Source of the DNA: Chara braunii | Lineage: Eukaryota > Streptophyta > Charophyceae > Charales > Characeae | NCBI GenBank assembly: GCA_003427395.1 | Contig: BFEA01000547.1 | Location: 898,333 to 948,543, forward strand | Reading direction: 5' to 3' | DNA: 50,211 bases | Shown here: piece by piece, positions 22,848-33,393 of the stretch | How the letters are laid out: the number at the start of each line of letters is the position of its first letter | Numbering within the stretch: position 1 is the first letter of the stretch | The notes under the pieces: model-generated | What the model was told of the DNA's origin: nothing | The model's database searches: none | Seen by the model: only the letters and a program-made list of their open reading frames with translations | Translations under genes and position numbers: made by a program

Positions 22848-22975
22848 CTAAAACATGTGTTTTCTCTCCCCCATGCAGTCCATTGCAACGCAGACTGCAA
22901 TGGGGGTCAATTCCTTAGCCCCAATCCCCCACAACTAGCCCCTACTTGAAAGGAAAAGAAACGGCCAATTCCCAA

Positions 22976-23009
22976 GTGCATCCGGCCTTGATTTTGGCTC
23001 CGGATGCAC
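22976..23009. repeat. Hairpin repeat with 10-bp arms, second copy
   Basis: The arms are identical to those at 22814-22847. The loop differs (ccttgattttggct) and the tail ctaaaacatgtgttt is kept. The spacing to the first copy is 162 bp. Confidence 0.85.
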
Positions 23010-23204
23010 CTAAAACATGTGTTTCTCCTCATGCATGTATTCCGTTTTATTCCGGTTGCAAGAGGCCTTGATTTTCTTTGATTTTCTCTGCAAAAATCAA
23101 AGCAAATCAAAGTTCTTTGTAACCGCCATATTCCAGAATGAATTTAGTCATGGATGAATCTCCCCAAGTGACCGTTTTTTACCGTTAAGTTTGTTTGTTT
23201 GTTT

Positions 23205-23346
23205 NNNNNNNNNNNNNNNNNNNNNNNNNNNNNNNNNNNNNNNNNNNNNNNNNNNNNNNNNNNNNNNNNNNNNNNNNNNNNNNNNNNNNNNNNNNNNNNN
23301 NNNNNNNNNNNNNNNNNNNNNNNNNNNNNNNNNNNNNNNNNNNNNN
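23205..23346. other. Assembly gap (142 N)
   Basis: A continuous run of N preceded by a gttt run, so the break probably lies in simple sequence. Open frames drawn through it are meaningless. Confidence 1.
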
Positions 23347-23520
23347 TTGGACAGTAGGGACCTGCCAGTCCCTACCTATGGCAGTCCCTACTGACGGCCA
23401 ACTCACTCACTCCCCCTCACTCTTTTTCGTCTTGTTCTCCCCCATTTTCTTTTCTTTGCTCTTTTTTTTTTAACATGCCAAGTGTCAAGTGGCCGTTAAG
23501 GCCCTTTTCTAGCCTCTTCC
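23347..23520 (+). repeat. Diverged direct repeat, copy 2
   Basis: Matches 21825-22000 in block order: gggacctgccagtccctac, then a pyrimidine-rich stretch, then ccaagtgtcaag. An extra inverted pair cagtagggac/gtccctactg is seen at the left edge. It lies immediately before unit A copy 2. Confidence 0.6.
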
Positions 23521-24179
23521 TCTTAGTTTTCGCCATATCGTTCCACCAGGGACAACGGCAGGCTTCCGTTATCCCAGGCAATGGCGCCACCTGTCGGGCG
23601 CTTCGGCCCGGCACCACACGTGGCAGCGCGGGACCCTCTCGGCCGCGTCACGCAGGAGTTGGACCAACCTCGTCACAAACACGCAAATGGAGCTTCCTTA
23701 GGACGCTCCGGCTGAGTGCGCCAGCCATACCTCTCGCAAGCCCCTACAACAGGATAGGGCCTACGCGAGGCACGACTTACCTCCACCTTACGGGAGTTGT
23801 CACCTCCCTTGTGGTGGGCGTATCCTCGGCGAGCTACCAGTCCACAGTACGAAAGCTTCTCGGTTGCAATCGCAGAGGTGGACCAGCCGAGGGCGTTTCT
23901 CGTTCGATGTAGCATTGGGGGTACGCGTGGTAGTATGCCTATCGGACCCGCACGCAGACCGACATCTTGGGGGGCTGAAGTCCCAAGCGTGGCTCGACGT
24001 CGGTCGACTAGGACGCATCCCATACAACACGCGCACTCCACTCTAACAAACACAAAAATAAAACACACACACGTACGAAGCGACACAACACAAACAACGC
24101 GACAACGCTCCTAGCCCCTTGGTAGCCATCCCATAACTCCCCGATGCGGAAATCAGATAGCGTAACGCGCGAGACTTGG

Positions 24180-24187
24180 TATAAAAC
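24180..24187 (+). promoter_or_regulatory. TATA-like box in unit A copy 2
   Basis: tataaaac within acttggtataaaaccgcgcgg, unchanged from copy 1 although the flanking 100 bp contain substitutions. Function not shown. Confidence 0.4.
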
Positions 24188-25369
24188 CGCGCGGGCGCAG
24201 GGCTATCTCATATCGACTCGCAAATGCAAATGTGCGCAAGCAGTCGCAATGATGGCGTACTATGTAGTGCCCACAATCAAGCGGTCCCTCGTGGATTCGA
24301 GTACCGCTTATGTCACTCATGTGTCAAACTCGAAGTGGCGTGAGGGTCTAATCCTTCACGACATTGCACGGCTGAAGGAATAGTCGTACATCCTCCGGGA
24401 GACCTCCGGCCCTTGGCCTGAGCGTCTCGTCCGGCAAGGCGAATAGGCTCTGCACGGGGGCAGATTCCTTCCGTGCAAAGTCTAGGGCTTGGGATGTCGT
24501 GGACAAGGACTTTGAATCCCGACCCAGGACCAACGTCCGACTAAAAAAATCCCAAGACGCAAATAAGCAGAAAGGAGGGTCTTCCCTGTGCCCCTCAATC
24601 TCAACTTTTAACCAGGGTTTTAACATAGGCCTCTTTGGCCTCTCGAATGTTCATCATAAGTACACCCACACATACACACATAAGGGAGATAGAGTTGCGA
24701 CGATCACTTCTCAAAGGCACAATTAGACTCCTCACAACCATGTATATGTATATGGGATCGCAGGCAATCCAAATCCAAAATTCGAGCCAAAGGACATACC
24801 TGCAATCACACCAAGAATCAAACGACAAGACACGCACTACACGGAGTCGACCCCAACCAATCCCCACACTCATACCCTTTGCTTTAGCCATGCAAGCCTT
24901 AACCTCCTTTGCAACCAACCATAATTAAGTACTCAGTACCTTTGTCAAATGACCATTCAATAAAAGTCTGAGTGAAACCCTCAACAAACAATAATGTCAC
25001 CAGGGCTAAAGCCTTTTAGGTTGGGTATGGAGAGTGAGTTGGAATTGAGTCGTAGACCGACGAATCGGCAACCGACCCGCTATCAGTGATAACAGAAGAT
25101 GATCCTCAAGGGATCAAGCTGAATCTAGTCCTGATCTTGAATCAGACACCCCAAAGAACCTGTAACACAAGGTAGGTCAAATGCCCAAGCTAAGTCATCA
25201 GCATATGGGGGATAAACCTCCATAGCACATTCTCACTCAAAGCTACCTGCCAAGCCCAAACCTGCCTCTAAACCAACGCCCGAAACAAGGGTAGACTAAT
25301 GGCAGAAACTCCCCTATTCAGGGTGGACCGCCAGAATCGCCACCCGTCAAAATATAACCTAACTCCTCT

Positions 25370-25930
25370 AAATCAAAAAAAATTCGGCAGCGCTTTCCGT
25401 AGGAAAAGTGCCTTTTCAAAATTTATACAAGCTCAGATATCAAAAGCAGCAGTAATCTATAACTTTGAGAAGTCAGATTTTGTCTAATTCCCTGGATCGG
25501 TAGAAATTTGGGCAGCATCCCCTTTGAAATTGGAGATTTTCCAGATTTATACTAAGTCAAATTTGAACTCAGCCCCCAACTTTGAGTTCAACTTAGACAA
25601 GGTCTGGCTAACTCCTTAGTTTTGCAGAAATTTCGGCAGCANNCCTCCTAGAAAAGTGCTCTCCCAAAATTTATACAAAGCTTAGTTTACAACCTGCGAC
25701 TAACTTTGACTTCCCAAAGCCCAATTTTATCTAACTCCCTAAATTAGCNAAAATTTGGGCAGCACTCCCTTTAGAAAGGGAGGCTTTCCANATTTTTACT
25801 AAGTCAGACATAACGAAAAGACAAGCTGAACTTTGACAAGTCAAAATTTGTCTAACTTCTTGAATCTGTAAAACTTTCGGCAGCGCTTCCCGNAGACAAA
25901 GTGGCTTACCAAAATTTATAGAAGTCCAAG
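25370..25930 (+). repeat. Tandem repeat of about 123 bp within unit A copy 2, five units
   Basis: Same five-unit array as at 5630-6190, shifted by 19740 bases, with identical sequence as far as I can read and identical N positions (for example 25642-25643). Confidence 0.85.
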
Positions 25931-26131
25931 TATAACAGTGAGCCTCAGAAAATGCAAGAATCGATTTAAGTAAAATAAAGTCAACCCAGGTAATGCAGGA
26001 ATTGACCTAACTCCTATCGATCTAGCACGTGGCGAGCTTCTAAAGCAACTACCTGTTACCCTGAAACCTAGACCAAGTAGTAATCTCACTCAGCCACATG
26101 CAAGCCAAACCACAAAGGTAAGTACTCTTCA

Positions 26132-27601
26132 AGTGCGTTCCTCATTTCGATCTTACAAACTTATCTCAGACTAACCCCATAGAGTAATGAGCGGTAACTT
26201 TTCAAGACATACCTTTGATGTTTCTGCAAGCAGGACACTTATCGTGCCTACTTAAAAAAAATAATTCCAAGATTCAATAACTCAGTTTAGGTCGCCATCA
26301 TACAGACTCTTGAGGCTTCGCCTCCAATAATACATTGCACGAATGTCGAATAATACTCAGATCTGAGTATTAAGCTGAAGTTGCCCAAAGGGATTAAACC
26401 CTGTAGACGACAACCATCAAAATCGAATCACATTTCACCATCCTAATCGATATCACCATCGACGAAACATGTCACATGCAACTCGTCACTGTACGCAGGG
26501 TTTTCCCCTTGTTTTCACGAAACTTCACAAAACAAGTAAATGACATTCTCTTGCCAAAGAAGGGATATTACTTAATATAGTAGAAGAAACGTTTGCGACT
26601 GTAGGAAAATATAATAATAATTCATAAGATATCGAAACATTCAGTCAACTATCAATTCAAACGACCATCAACTGGTCAGCTCATTAACAATGAGAACAAT
26701 TTTTACAATTAGGAGAACAATTCTCAGTGAAGTCAAAATGACAAAAATAATGATGACATAAGATATATTACTCCTTCAGGCTCAGGAGAGGTATATTGTG
26801 CTGAGGGGTGGTGTAATCCAATCAAAGGATAACATCTCACATCCCGAGCCCCGCTTCTAAGACTAAGCCTTACCACATCTCCGTTCGATTTCAATGCTTG
26901 TACTTGGTTGATCTCATCGAGCACAGTCAGACGACCCCATTCACACCCGTCTAAAGGCTGGTTGGTAAGACCATACCTTTTCAGAGCGTGGTGAACCCTC
27001 CTAGCATGAACCCCGCTTGGGCTACCACTCCAAGCGCGCCAAGACCAAGTGGTAGTCGTCCCACTCACCGTTAAAGTTCAATCAAGGCCTTGAACAACTT
27101 CCTCCCTATCGACGATAGTGTAGTCATCTCTCCTGTATAAGGAAAAATGACAATACCTCACTATGGACCACGAGCATTGTTTCGGCGTGAGCCTCACTAT
27201 CGCCTACAAGACTTAACTGTACCCTCTTCAAGTCTATCAGGCAAAGGTATCAATCAACGTTGCAATTCCTCAAAGGACGTGTTCTGTATGCTGACCTCCT
27301 TTGAGAGAATTTCTTCTCTTTAAGGGTTGGTCACTCCATTCACCTTCGGTCCCATGCCGAACGTGGATTTTATACAGTTTTCCTACCCTTATTGAGGAGA
27401 GCAATTCATAAACACATCCAGGCAGATACAAACAATCACAAAGCAATTAATAAATATATATTCATAACAAGTTATAACTTCACCCAACAAAAACAAGACA
27501 TTTAAAATATGCATCATTCATTCTCACATACATTCAGTCATACCAAGTCATACGCATTGCCCATTGTGGGAATAAGTAGTTTTACCAATCTTTATAGTAC
27601 T
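26132..27601. other. Non-coding spacer between unit A copy 2 and unit B copy 2
   Basis: This stretch of 1.47 kb has no counterpart at copy 1. No gene is supported; the longest frame (26733-27068, minus) resembles nothing known. Short inverted repeats are common, including tactcagatctgagta, ctcatt-aac-aatgag, gagaa-caa-ttctc and agagaa-tttc-ttctct, but arms of this length are close to chance expectation. Confidence 0.5.
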
Positions 27602-28578
27602 GCTGTCGGCGCGAATACACTTACAAGGGTATCCGCCCTGGTTTTTGCAGATGACAGAAAACATGAGTTTGGCTTAAGGTTAAGTATACCGCGCGAGGCG
27701 CAACTGCGTCTGTGTGGCTATGATGGTCGGATGGTTGACGAGAACAAAGAGTGTGTGGGCGCGCAGGCTTGAGGCGCACGTGATTCCTTTCGTTGTCGTT
27801 GATTATAAAGCCGGTGCGGACGCCGGTCGGCTATCCCTGTTGTTATTGTTATTTGGTTACTCTTGATCAACCTAGGGTTTAAGGCTATTTTTCTTTTTAT
27901 TGGTATGTTTGACTGAGACCTGTGCGCGTGCAAAAAACGACCTTCAAGACGGCACCAACAGCGACGACGCGGCTTTGGGCGGTGAATGGGGCGGTGTAAG
28001 GTAGCGCGCGGGGCAATGATGGGATGATATAGGTAAGCCGGCGTGGGTGTTGGGGAGCCGTGCAACCAGGTCGCTGGCCCTGAGCGCAGCGCCTCACTGC
28101 TTTGTATGGTATTCTGCGGGCGTTGGTCTCAGGCTTGGGCATAGCCCTATAGGCTACGGTAGCGGACTGTTACTATTGAGGTTCGGGGATCGAGGTCGGC
28201 AGGCGGCAGCGCGGGAGTAAGGGAGCAGCGAAGGGCTGAGGGGTTGAGTGTCCCGCGGAACTATCCCCCTTAGTTTTGTTAGGGGAGTCCGCTCACGGGC
28301 CCACGTCGCAGGGCCAGAAGGAGCGCAAGTAGGTCGCGTCCGGCTTCGGCCAGCCTCCCTATTTTTTTTCCTTTTTTTTGTTTTTTTGTTGTCTTAGTGC
28401 TATCTGGCCCTTCTTATTCGAATAGAACCGCTGGAGCCGGACACCTGGCCGGAACTGGCTGCGACCGCAGGGGGCTGGTATAGCAGGCGCGCCTGTGAAC
28501 TGCTGANGCGGGGGCCTGTGTCGGACCTAGGAAGGGTCGNGCGACCATTTCGAAGTGCTCAAGGGAACGACTGAGTGC

Positions 28579-28672
28579 AGACCCTTCGGGACGGCCGTAA
28601 AGATGGGAGTGGGGTAGTAAAGAGTTCGCATGGCCCCTGCGCGAGAGTGATATNAGTAGACCGTGAGAAAAG
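28579..28672 (+). pseudogene. U6 snRNA-like monomer 1, unit B copy 2
   Basis: cttcgggacggccgtaaaga, gcatggcccctgcgcgagag and gtgatat match U6 order, with gcatggcccctgcgc intact. The ACAGAGA box is replaced by tagtaaagag. One N at the tatnag position recurs in copy 1. No T-run follows closely. Confidence 0.75.
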
Positions 28673-28799
28673 AGAGGGGGGGGGGGCGGCCCGACACTTG
28701 CTGATATCAGAGCCATAGCACNTGACGGGCGCCCCTACTAAGGACCCGGCCTCGAAAGGAAGCCAGATCCCTACCAAAATGGTGCGTGGGATGCAGCGG

Positions 28800-28885
28800 C
28801 AGTCCTTCGGGACATCTGCTAAAATGGGAACAATACAGAGAAGATTAGCATGGTCTCTGCGCAAGGGTGGCACCCACAAACGGGG
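28800..28885 (+). pseudogene. U6 snRNA-like monomer 2, unit B copy 2 (best match)
   Basis: The 5' hairpin (gtccttcgggac) is followed by atctgctaaaatgggaacaa, tacagagaagattagcatgg and tctctgcgcaagggtggcac, covering the U6 5' stem-loop, the ACAGAGA box, the AGC triad and most of the internal stem-loop. The 3' end departs from U6 after about 85 nt. T7 at 28974-28980, about 90 nt further on, is the nearest possible Pol III stop. Known plant U6 genes carry a USE and a TATA box upstream; neither is visible here. Confidence 0.85.
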
Positions 28886-28967
28886 ATGAACCCGGCCGTG
28901 AAACGGGCCGGGTACGGGCAAAAGAGGGACCGTAGGGCCTTCAGGCCGACACGGGGCGTTACCCCGG

Positions 28968-29060
28968 CTGGGATTTTTTTGGGGANNCGCAAAGTTTGGA
29001 ANGGATACGGAGGAGATTCGCGTGGTAGGGATGTAGGGATTGTTTGTCAAAGATCGGGAA
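28968..29060 (+). pseudogene. U6 snRNA-like monomer 3, unit B copy 2
   Basis: gcaaagtttggaanggatac and ggaggagattcgcgtggtag resemble the U6 segment from aaaattgg to attagcatgg. The 3' half is lost. Three Ns occur here that are resolved in copy 1. Confidence 0.45.
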
Positions 29061-29162
29061 TGAGCCCGGACGTGGAACGGGGCAGGAGCATAAGGAGGGG
29101 GACGGGAAAGGAGAAAGGGGCGGAGTGGCCTTTGAGAGTGTCGTGAGACGTTGCCCCGGCCT

Positions 29163-29252
29163 GAGTCTTTCGGAGCATCCGACAAGACTGGAACGATATA
29201 GGGGAGACCAGCTCGGCCTCGGCGCAAAGATGACATATATAAATTGAGAGCG
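29163..29252 (+). pseudogene. U6 snRNA-like monomer 4, unit B copy 2
   Basis: gagtctttcggagcatccga, ctggaacgatataggggaga, ggcgcaaagatgacatatat and aaattgagag follow plant U6 closely across its whole length, including the 3' half missing from monomer 2. A T5 run lies at 29278-29282. Confidence 0.75.
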
Positions 29253-31317
29253 ATTTCCTCCCTTCGGCCGCTTTGCTATTTTTGAGCCGATCGACGGTCG
29301 CGCTGCCCGCGCCACGAGGCGCTGGTTATTGGAGGGGCTGAACCTGGATAGAGAGCCGCGGTAGGTGCACGCCGAAGGGAGTGATCAGAGATGGCGGAGC
29401 GCTAAGCGGTGGGGGGAGGAGGCTGGCAGCAGGTAGCGGTGGTACGAGCGACTGTCGGGCGGGTGCCGAGGCAGGGAGAAGGGGGGCTGACGGGGGAGCG
29501 ACGGACTGCGAAGAAGAACGAAATGAACCCGGATAGGAAAACGGGTTGGGTGCATTCGGAAGTGGTGGGGAGACAGGAAGGGCGCAGTAGGGGATGAGTA
29601 ACGCGCTCGATTCTTTATAGAACCGGATAGGGGGGGGACGTAGTAGGGGGTTTTCGATCATGGCGGACGTAATGACGCGGTTGGTTTCAACAGTAGTTTA
29701 GTGGTTTAGTCGGGGTAGGAGTTGGAAGGGGCGTGAAAGCTTGGAGAGCTGTAGCTGTAAAAGGAACGGAAGGATCGATTACTCGCTCGGGTTCTGGTGA
29801 AATGAGCATAGTAAAATGCTAACCTGAGAGTTTGGGTAAGGCGAAACTAATGGTGTTGTTAGTTTAGTTGTAGATTAGTAGTTTGGCCGGAGTTAGTATT
29901 GTAGGCTGCGCCAGGAGAAAGGTTTGGACATGGTTATGTATCTTTCTGTGTTCCAGCGGAAGATTCATTCAATTTTGCTTATCCTATTGGTGGTGGCTGG
30001 GTGGAGCCAGTCGTGGGGATCGAAAACTCACCTCATGCCCAGTCCTTGCACAATGTGTCGGCGGGAGGAGCGTTGATCAGTCTCGCAGCAGGCACCGCTT
30101 GGGGAAACGCAGTGTATCAGGCTGTGCTACGGAGAAAGGTTCAGTGTCTGCCTCGTTTATCCGAGAGGAGGTGAAGGAAAGCACTCACCGAGCGCAAGAA
30201 ATGGGAGGAGTAGCGACGGGTTGGCCGTGATGCAGACCTTCTTATTGGGCTGAGGTAGCGGGCGGTTGGAGTCTGAGCCGCAGTACCCTGGCCAGCACCA
30301 TCTTGCACGTTACTCGGTCCTGCTGGCCGCTACTACAGTCGGCTGCAATTGCCACGGTCCGCCACAGTCTGCTATCGGCTTCTCTGCTGTGGCTTGTGGT
30401 CGTTGTACAGTCTCCATTTGCTGTCGTTCCTATCAGATTGTTTCAGCAGGGCTGCAACTGCTATCGTGCCCCCTTACTGTTGTCACTATATTTGGGCCTT
30501 GTGTGTTGCTGCGAGGAGGCTTGGCTCTCTGTTGGGTGTGGATGCCGAATGCTGTTGTCGTATGCCGGTATGAGCAGGTTGCTCTAGCCATTGGGAGGCG
30601 ACCTTTTTCAGGCTTTGTAGCAGCGGACTAGCCAACGGCTAGCAGCGTATTGGGCCTGGAACCGCGAGGGTTGTGAAGAGGGTGCGTGTGTTAGGAAGGG
30701 GGACTACTGCTACGACTTGAGGAGTTATCAGGCGGTCAGGGGTCAGCGATCTGACCCCAGTTTGACCAAGTTGTATCGCGCTTTGGCCGCCATTGCGGGG
30801 CCCTCAGGCGCTGAACATTTGAAGGCCCTCTCCTGCGAGGCTGAGAGCAACTCCCCTGAATCTGAGTGTCTTACACCCCCTTCTTCTGCCCTCTCTCCTC
30901 TAAGTCTGGTCCTTTGACTCTGAGAGGAAGGCGGCAGGCGGGCGTGTGGGCCGTAACCCGCGCCAAGGCCTCTGTGAGAGGTTGCCCCACCGATTGAGGG
31001 AGCTCTGCCGGGACTCAAGCGGAGTCCTGGAGGCAGGGAACTGAGTGGTAATTCCCTGACTCATTCTATAAACCCAATTCTAACCCCTATCTGTACGTCT
31101 TTCTATGGTTTGACCGAGTGTATTGCGTGAGTTCTGTTCTTGGTTTTGAGTTTGGTTTTCACGATAATAAGTGAGACTGAAATAAAGGAATGAATGTGTA
31201 AGTTCAGTTTCACATTTTGTTTGGTTGTCTGAAGGCAGACTGTGAACAGAAGGGGTTGTATTTGGGGGAAGGTTGGGAGGAAGGTCGTATTCCATGTAGT
31301 CTGATTGGATTGTTAAG

Positions 31318-32225
31318 GCTGGGAGGTCCCCATAAGTTTGGGGAAGCCCAGCGCTTTGTTTATTTTTGGGTTGCATGGAGCCTCAGGCCGCTTTATAAGT
31401 TTAGGTGGCCTGAAGCTCTGGAGGCTGGGATGTCCCCATAAGTTTGGGGAAACCTGGTGCTGTGAACTGCATGGAGGGTCAGGACGCTCTATAAGTTTAG
31501 ATGACCTGACTGCTCTGACTTGCGAGGGTTGGTTGTGCTTGACTTTTAGGGGTGCAGGGCGCTCTATAAGTTTAGGTACCCTGAGTCGCCTTGTTTATTT
31601 GGGGGTTCTTTCTGTTTCTTTGTTTCTAAACGAGGAGGTTTGAGCTGCTCTATAAGTTTAGGTGGTTCGGCCCTTCTCCTGTTTTGTTATGAGGGAATAA
31701 TGCTGGCATGCAACAGGCCGCTCTATAAGTTTAGGTAGCCTGACCTACTGCCTCGCACAGACTGGATCAGACAGAAACGAGTCTGGCAGAGGATCAGACC
31801 GCTCTATAAGTTTAGGTAGTCTGACCCAATGCCTCGCACATGTTGGAACCCAATGGTTATAATTTGGTTATATTATTATTAAGAACGGGCTAGTCAGGCC
31901 GCTCTATAACTTTAGATAACCTAGCTATAGCCTATCATAATTGAAGAAAGTATAACTGAGGGTAAACCTGGGCAGGCTGAGCAGTGTTCTAAGTTGAGCG
32001 ACTCAGTCCGACGTCCACTTTGAAGATTAAGTGCAGAGAGGTATATATAACTTGGCTATTTAAACAGTTTAGGGCGACTTGAGTGGTCTAGTCCTGTGCC
32101 CAAAGAAGAGAGAAGTAGTAGTGCCCTCTGTTTGTGTATACTTGGCTAAGTCAGAACGCTCTATAAGTTTAGGTATTTTGACTTTAGGCCTGGCTAAGTT
32201 GGGCGCGCTCTGTAAGTTCAGGTGG
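31318..32225 (+). repeat. Array of about eleven shared-loop hairpins, copy 2
   Basis: The core gctctataagtttaggt, or a close variant, recurs with its ataag at about 31331, 31395, 31438, 31491, 31566, 31652, 31725, 31806, 31906, 32163 and 32212. Arms around it pair although they differ: tcaggcc/ggcctga (31383-31413), gtcagg/cctgac (31478-31510), caggg/ccctg (31555-31583), caggc/gcctg (31714-31742), tcagac/gtctga (31795-31824), gtcagaa/ttttgac (near 32151, one G-T pair). Two tight members read tccccataagtttgggga (31327-31344 and 31433-31450); the first has a further outer pair gctggg/cccagc. Confidence 0.85.
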
Positions 32226-32272
32226 CCTGACCTACGTCTTATATAAGTTGGGTATAATGGAATAACTTGTAG

Positions 32273-33383
32273 ATGTTTTGAGAGATGACTTTGCATCAAT
32301 GGTAACGTGGAAGCCAACATTTTCATAAAATAATTTTTGGTATATTTTTGAAAGATCCCCGAGACGTTGTCTGACCGAGCTGTGATCGAGACTTGGAGGA
32401 CACGATCCCTGAGTGGCAACCTGACGATGGTCCTTGTTCATCCACTGAGTGGCAACCTGACATGATTAAAATATTTTTTTATCATGATTTTTTTTTTATA
32501 TATATTGAAATGAAAATCGTTCATCCACTTCAGGAGGTCAGTCTGAGGGACTGAATTACCAAGCCTATGGTGAAAAATTGACATCGTTGGGACGTAACTC
32601 CCAGCGTGGGCTGCTGACCAAGTATAACCAGGCAGCAGACCTTCTGATTTTGGCCTGGAGTTGAGACCTGAGGGGTGGCCACCCTAATGAAGGAATCAAC
32701 TCAGGTAGTTATCAGAGGGGTCGAACGTAGTCTTTGAAATATATGTGAAAATTTTGATGATAGGACTTACCCGTCATTGCGCAACCAATACGGCACTATC
32801 ATTAATATAAGAAACACGGTAGACCACAGCTCCGGCCTGATCAGCAGGACTGTGGTGGGTCAAGATGAAGACTGCTTGTCCTCCTGTATTAGGCTTCGGG
32901 CAGGACAACTGACAACTTTGGACATTAATATCGAAAGTTGAACATCCAAGGTATTGATAAGAACCCGCGTTTGAGGGGTTGAGTTCGCATGCGGACAAAA
33001 GACCATGAAGGCAACCAACAATGACCTGGTCAAAAGTCTAAGGGTGAGGGGAAGGAGGAAACATTGTCATACTTGACTATTTCATGTAATGTAATACGGA
33101 TCAAGTATCCCCACTTCATGTCATTGAATTTATTTTGTAATGTGGGAGACTCGGGTTAAAACCCTGGCAGTTATAATGAAAAGTGAGCTGACGATGTCAA
33201 TCCTGAACCACACTTTCAGAGAATCGGTTTTTGTTATCCACTTATCAAAGATGCACCTTATTTTAGGAAAAAATATTTACCTTCTTTTTTAAAAAGAAAA
33301 GAGAGGTACATGTATTGTATCACATGTACAGTGATGTTATCGATCATGTCATATTTTATCAGTTGATTATGAGAAACGATCAA
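32273..33383. other. Non-coding stretch right of unit B copy 2
   Basis: No gene recognised. gagtggcaacctga occurs twice (about 32411 and 32440). The right part may be the interior 3' end of a retroelement, because it leads to a polypurine tract at 33384. Confidence 0.4.
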
Positions 33384-33393
33384 AAGGGGGAAT
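33384..33393 (+). promoter_or_regulatory. Candidate polypurine tract before an LTR
   Basis: aaagggggaa is followed directly by ttgtatgagc, the arrangement expected of a retrotransposon polypurine tract abutting an LTR that begins with TG (33394). No matching second LTR, primer binding site or pol domain was found in the window on this strand. Confidence 0.35.

Larger units (their letters stand above)
22001..23204. other. Non-coding stretch with repeated palindromic words
   Basis: No gene recognised. The word gcagtccg / cggactgc recurs as hairpin arms: around 22196-22215 (agtccg..cggact) and 22713-22736 (gcagtccg-8 nt-cggactgc), with a weaker example near 22874. Also 22319-22339 is gtcaagat-cctcg-atcttgac. 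It ends at an assembly gap preceded by a gttt run. Confidence 0.55.
23592..26131 (+). repeat. Repeat unit A, copy 2
   Basis: Same orientation as copy 1 (3849-6391). It begins tgtcgggcgcttcggcccgg. Weaker similarity to the relic at 1480-2075 extends about 50 bp further left (cgttccaccagggacaa). The part corresponding to 5560-6360 of copy 1 is almost identical, and all single Ns fall at matching positions. Beyond aaaggtaagtact the two copies share nothing. Confidence 0.9.
27602..32272 (+). repeat. Repeat unit B, copy 2
   Basis: Reverse complement of 6437-11097 with scattered substitutions and small indels. It begins gctgtcggcgcgaatacact and ends taacttgtaga. Order: palindromic edge, GC-rich segment to about 28560, four U6-like monomers (28579-29252), GC-rich segment, then the shared-loop hairpin array (31318-32225). 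A T-rich stretch (28362-28388) lies about 200 bp upstream of the first monomer. No protein coding is supported. Confidence 0.9.

Noticed and set aside
23673-24086. 137-codon minus-strand frame in unit A copy 2 (partly open in copy 1)
   Set aside because: The frame is broken differently in copy 1, the sequence lies in the promoter-like part of the unit, and the translation resembles nothing known.
26132-27601. Many 5-6-bp-arm hairpins taken as a further structured array
   Set aside because: With loops up to about 20 nt, roughly two hundred 6-bp perfect hairpins are expected by chance in 50 kb; without a shared loop or arm these carry no weight.
33140-33190. ggttaaaaccctggcag, and ggttgaaaccctggcag on the minus strand near 11270, as a shared B box or primer binding site
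   Set aside because: Only about 16 bases match, the distance to the neighbouring shared module differs (about 270 versus 145 bp), and no A box or LTR edge fits.
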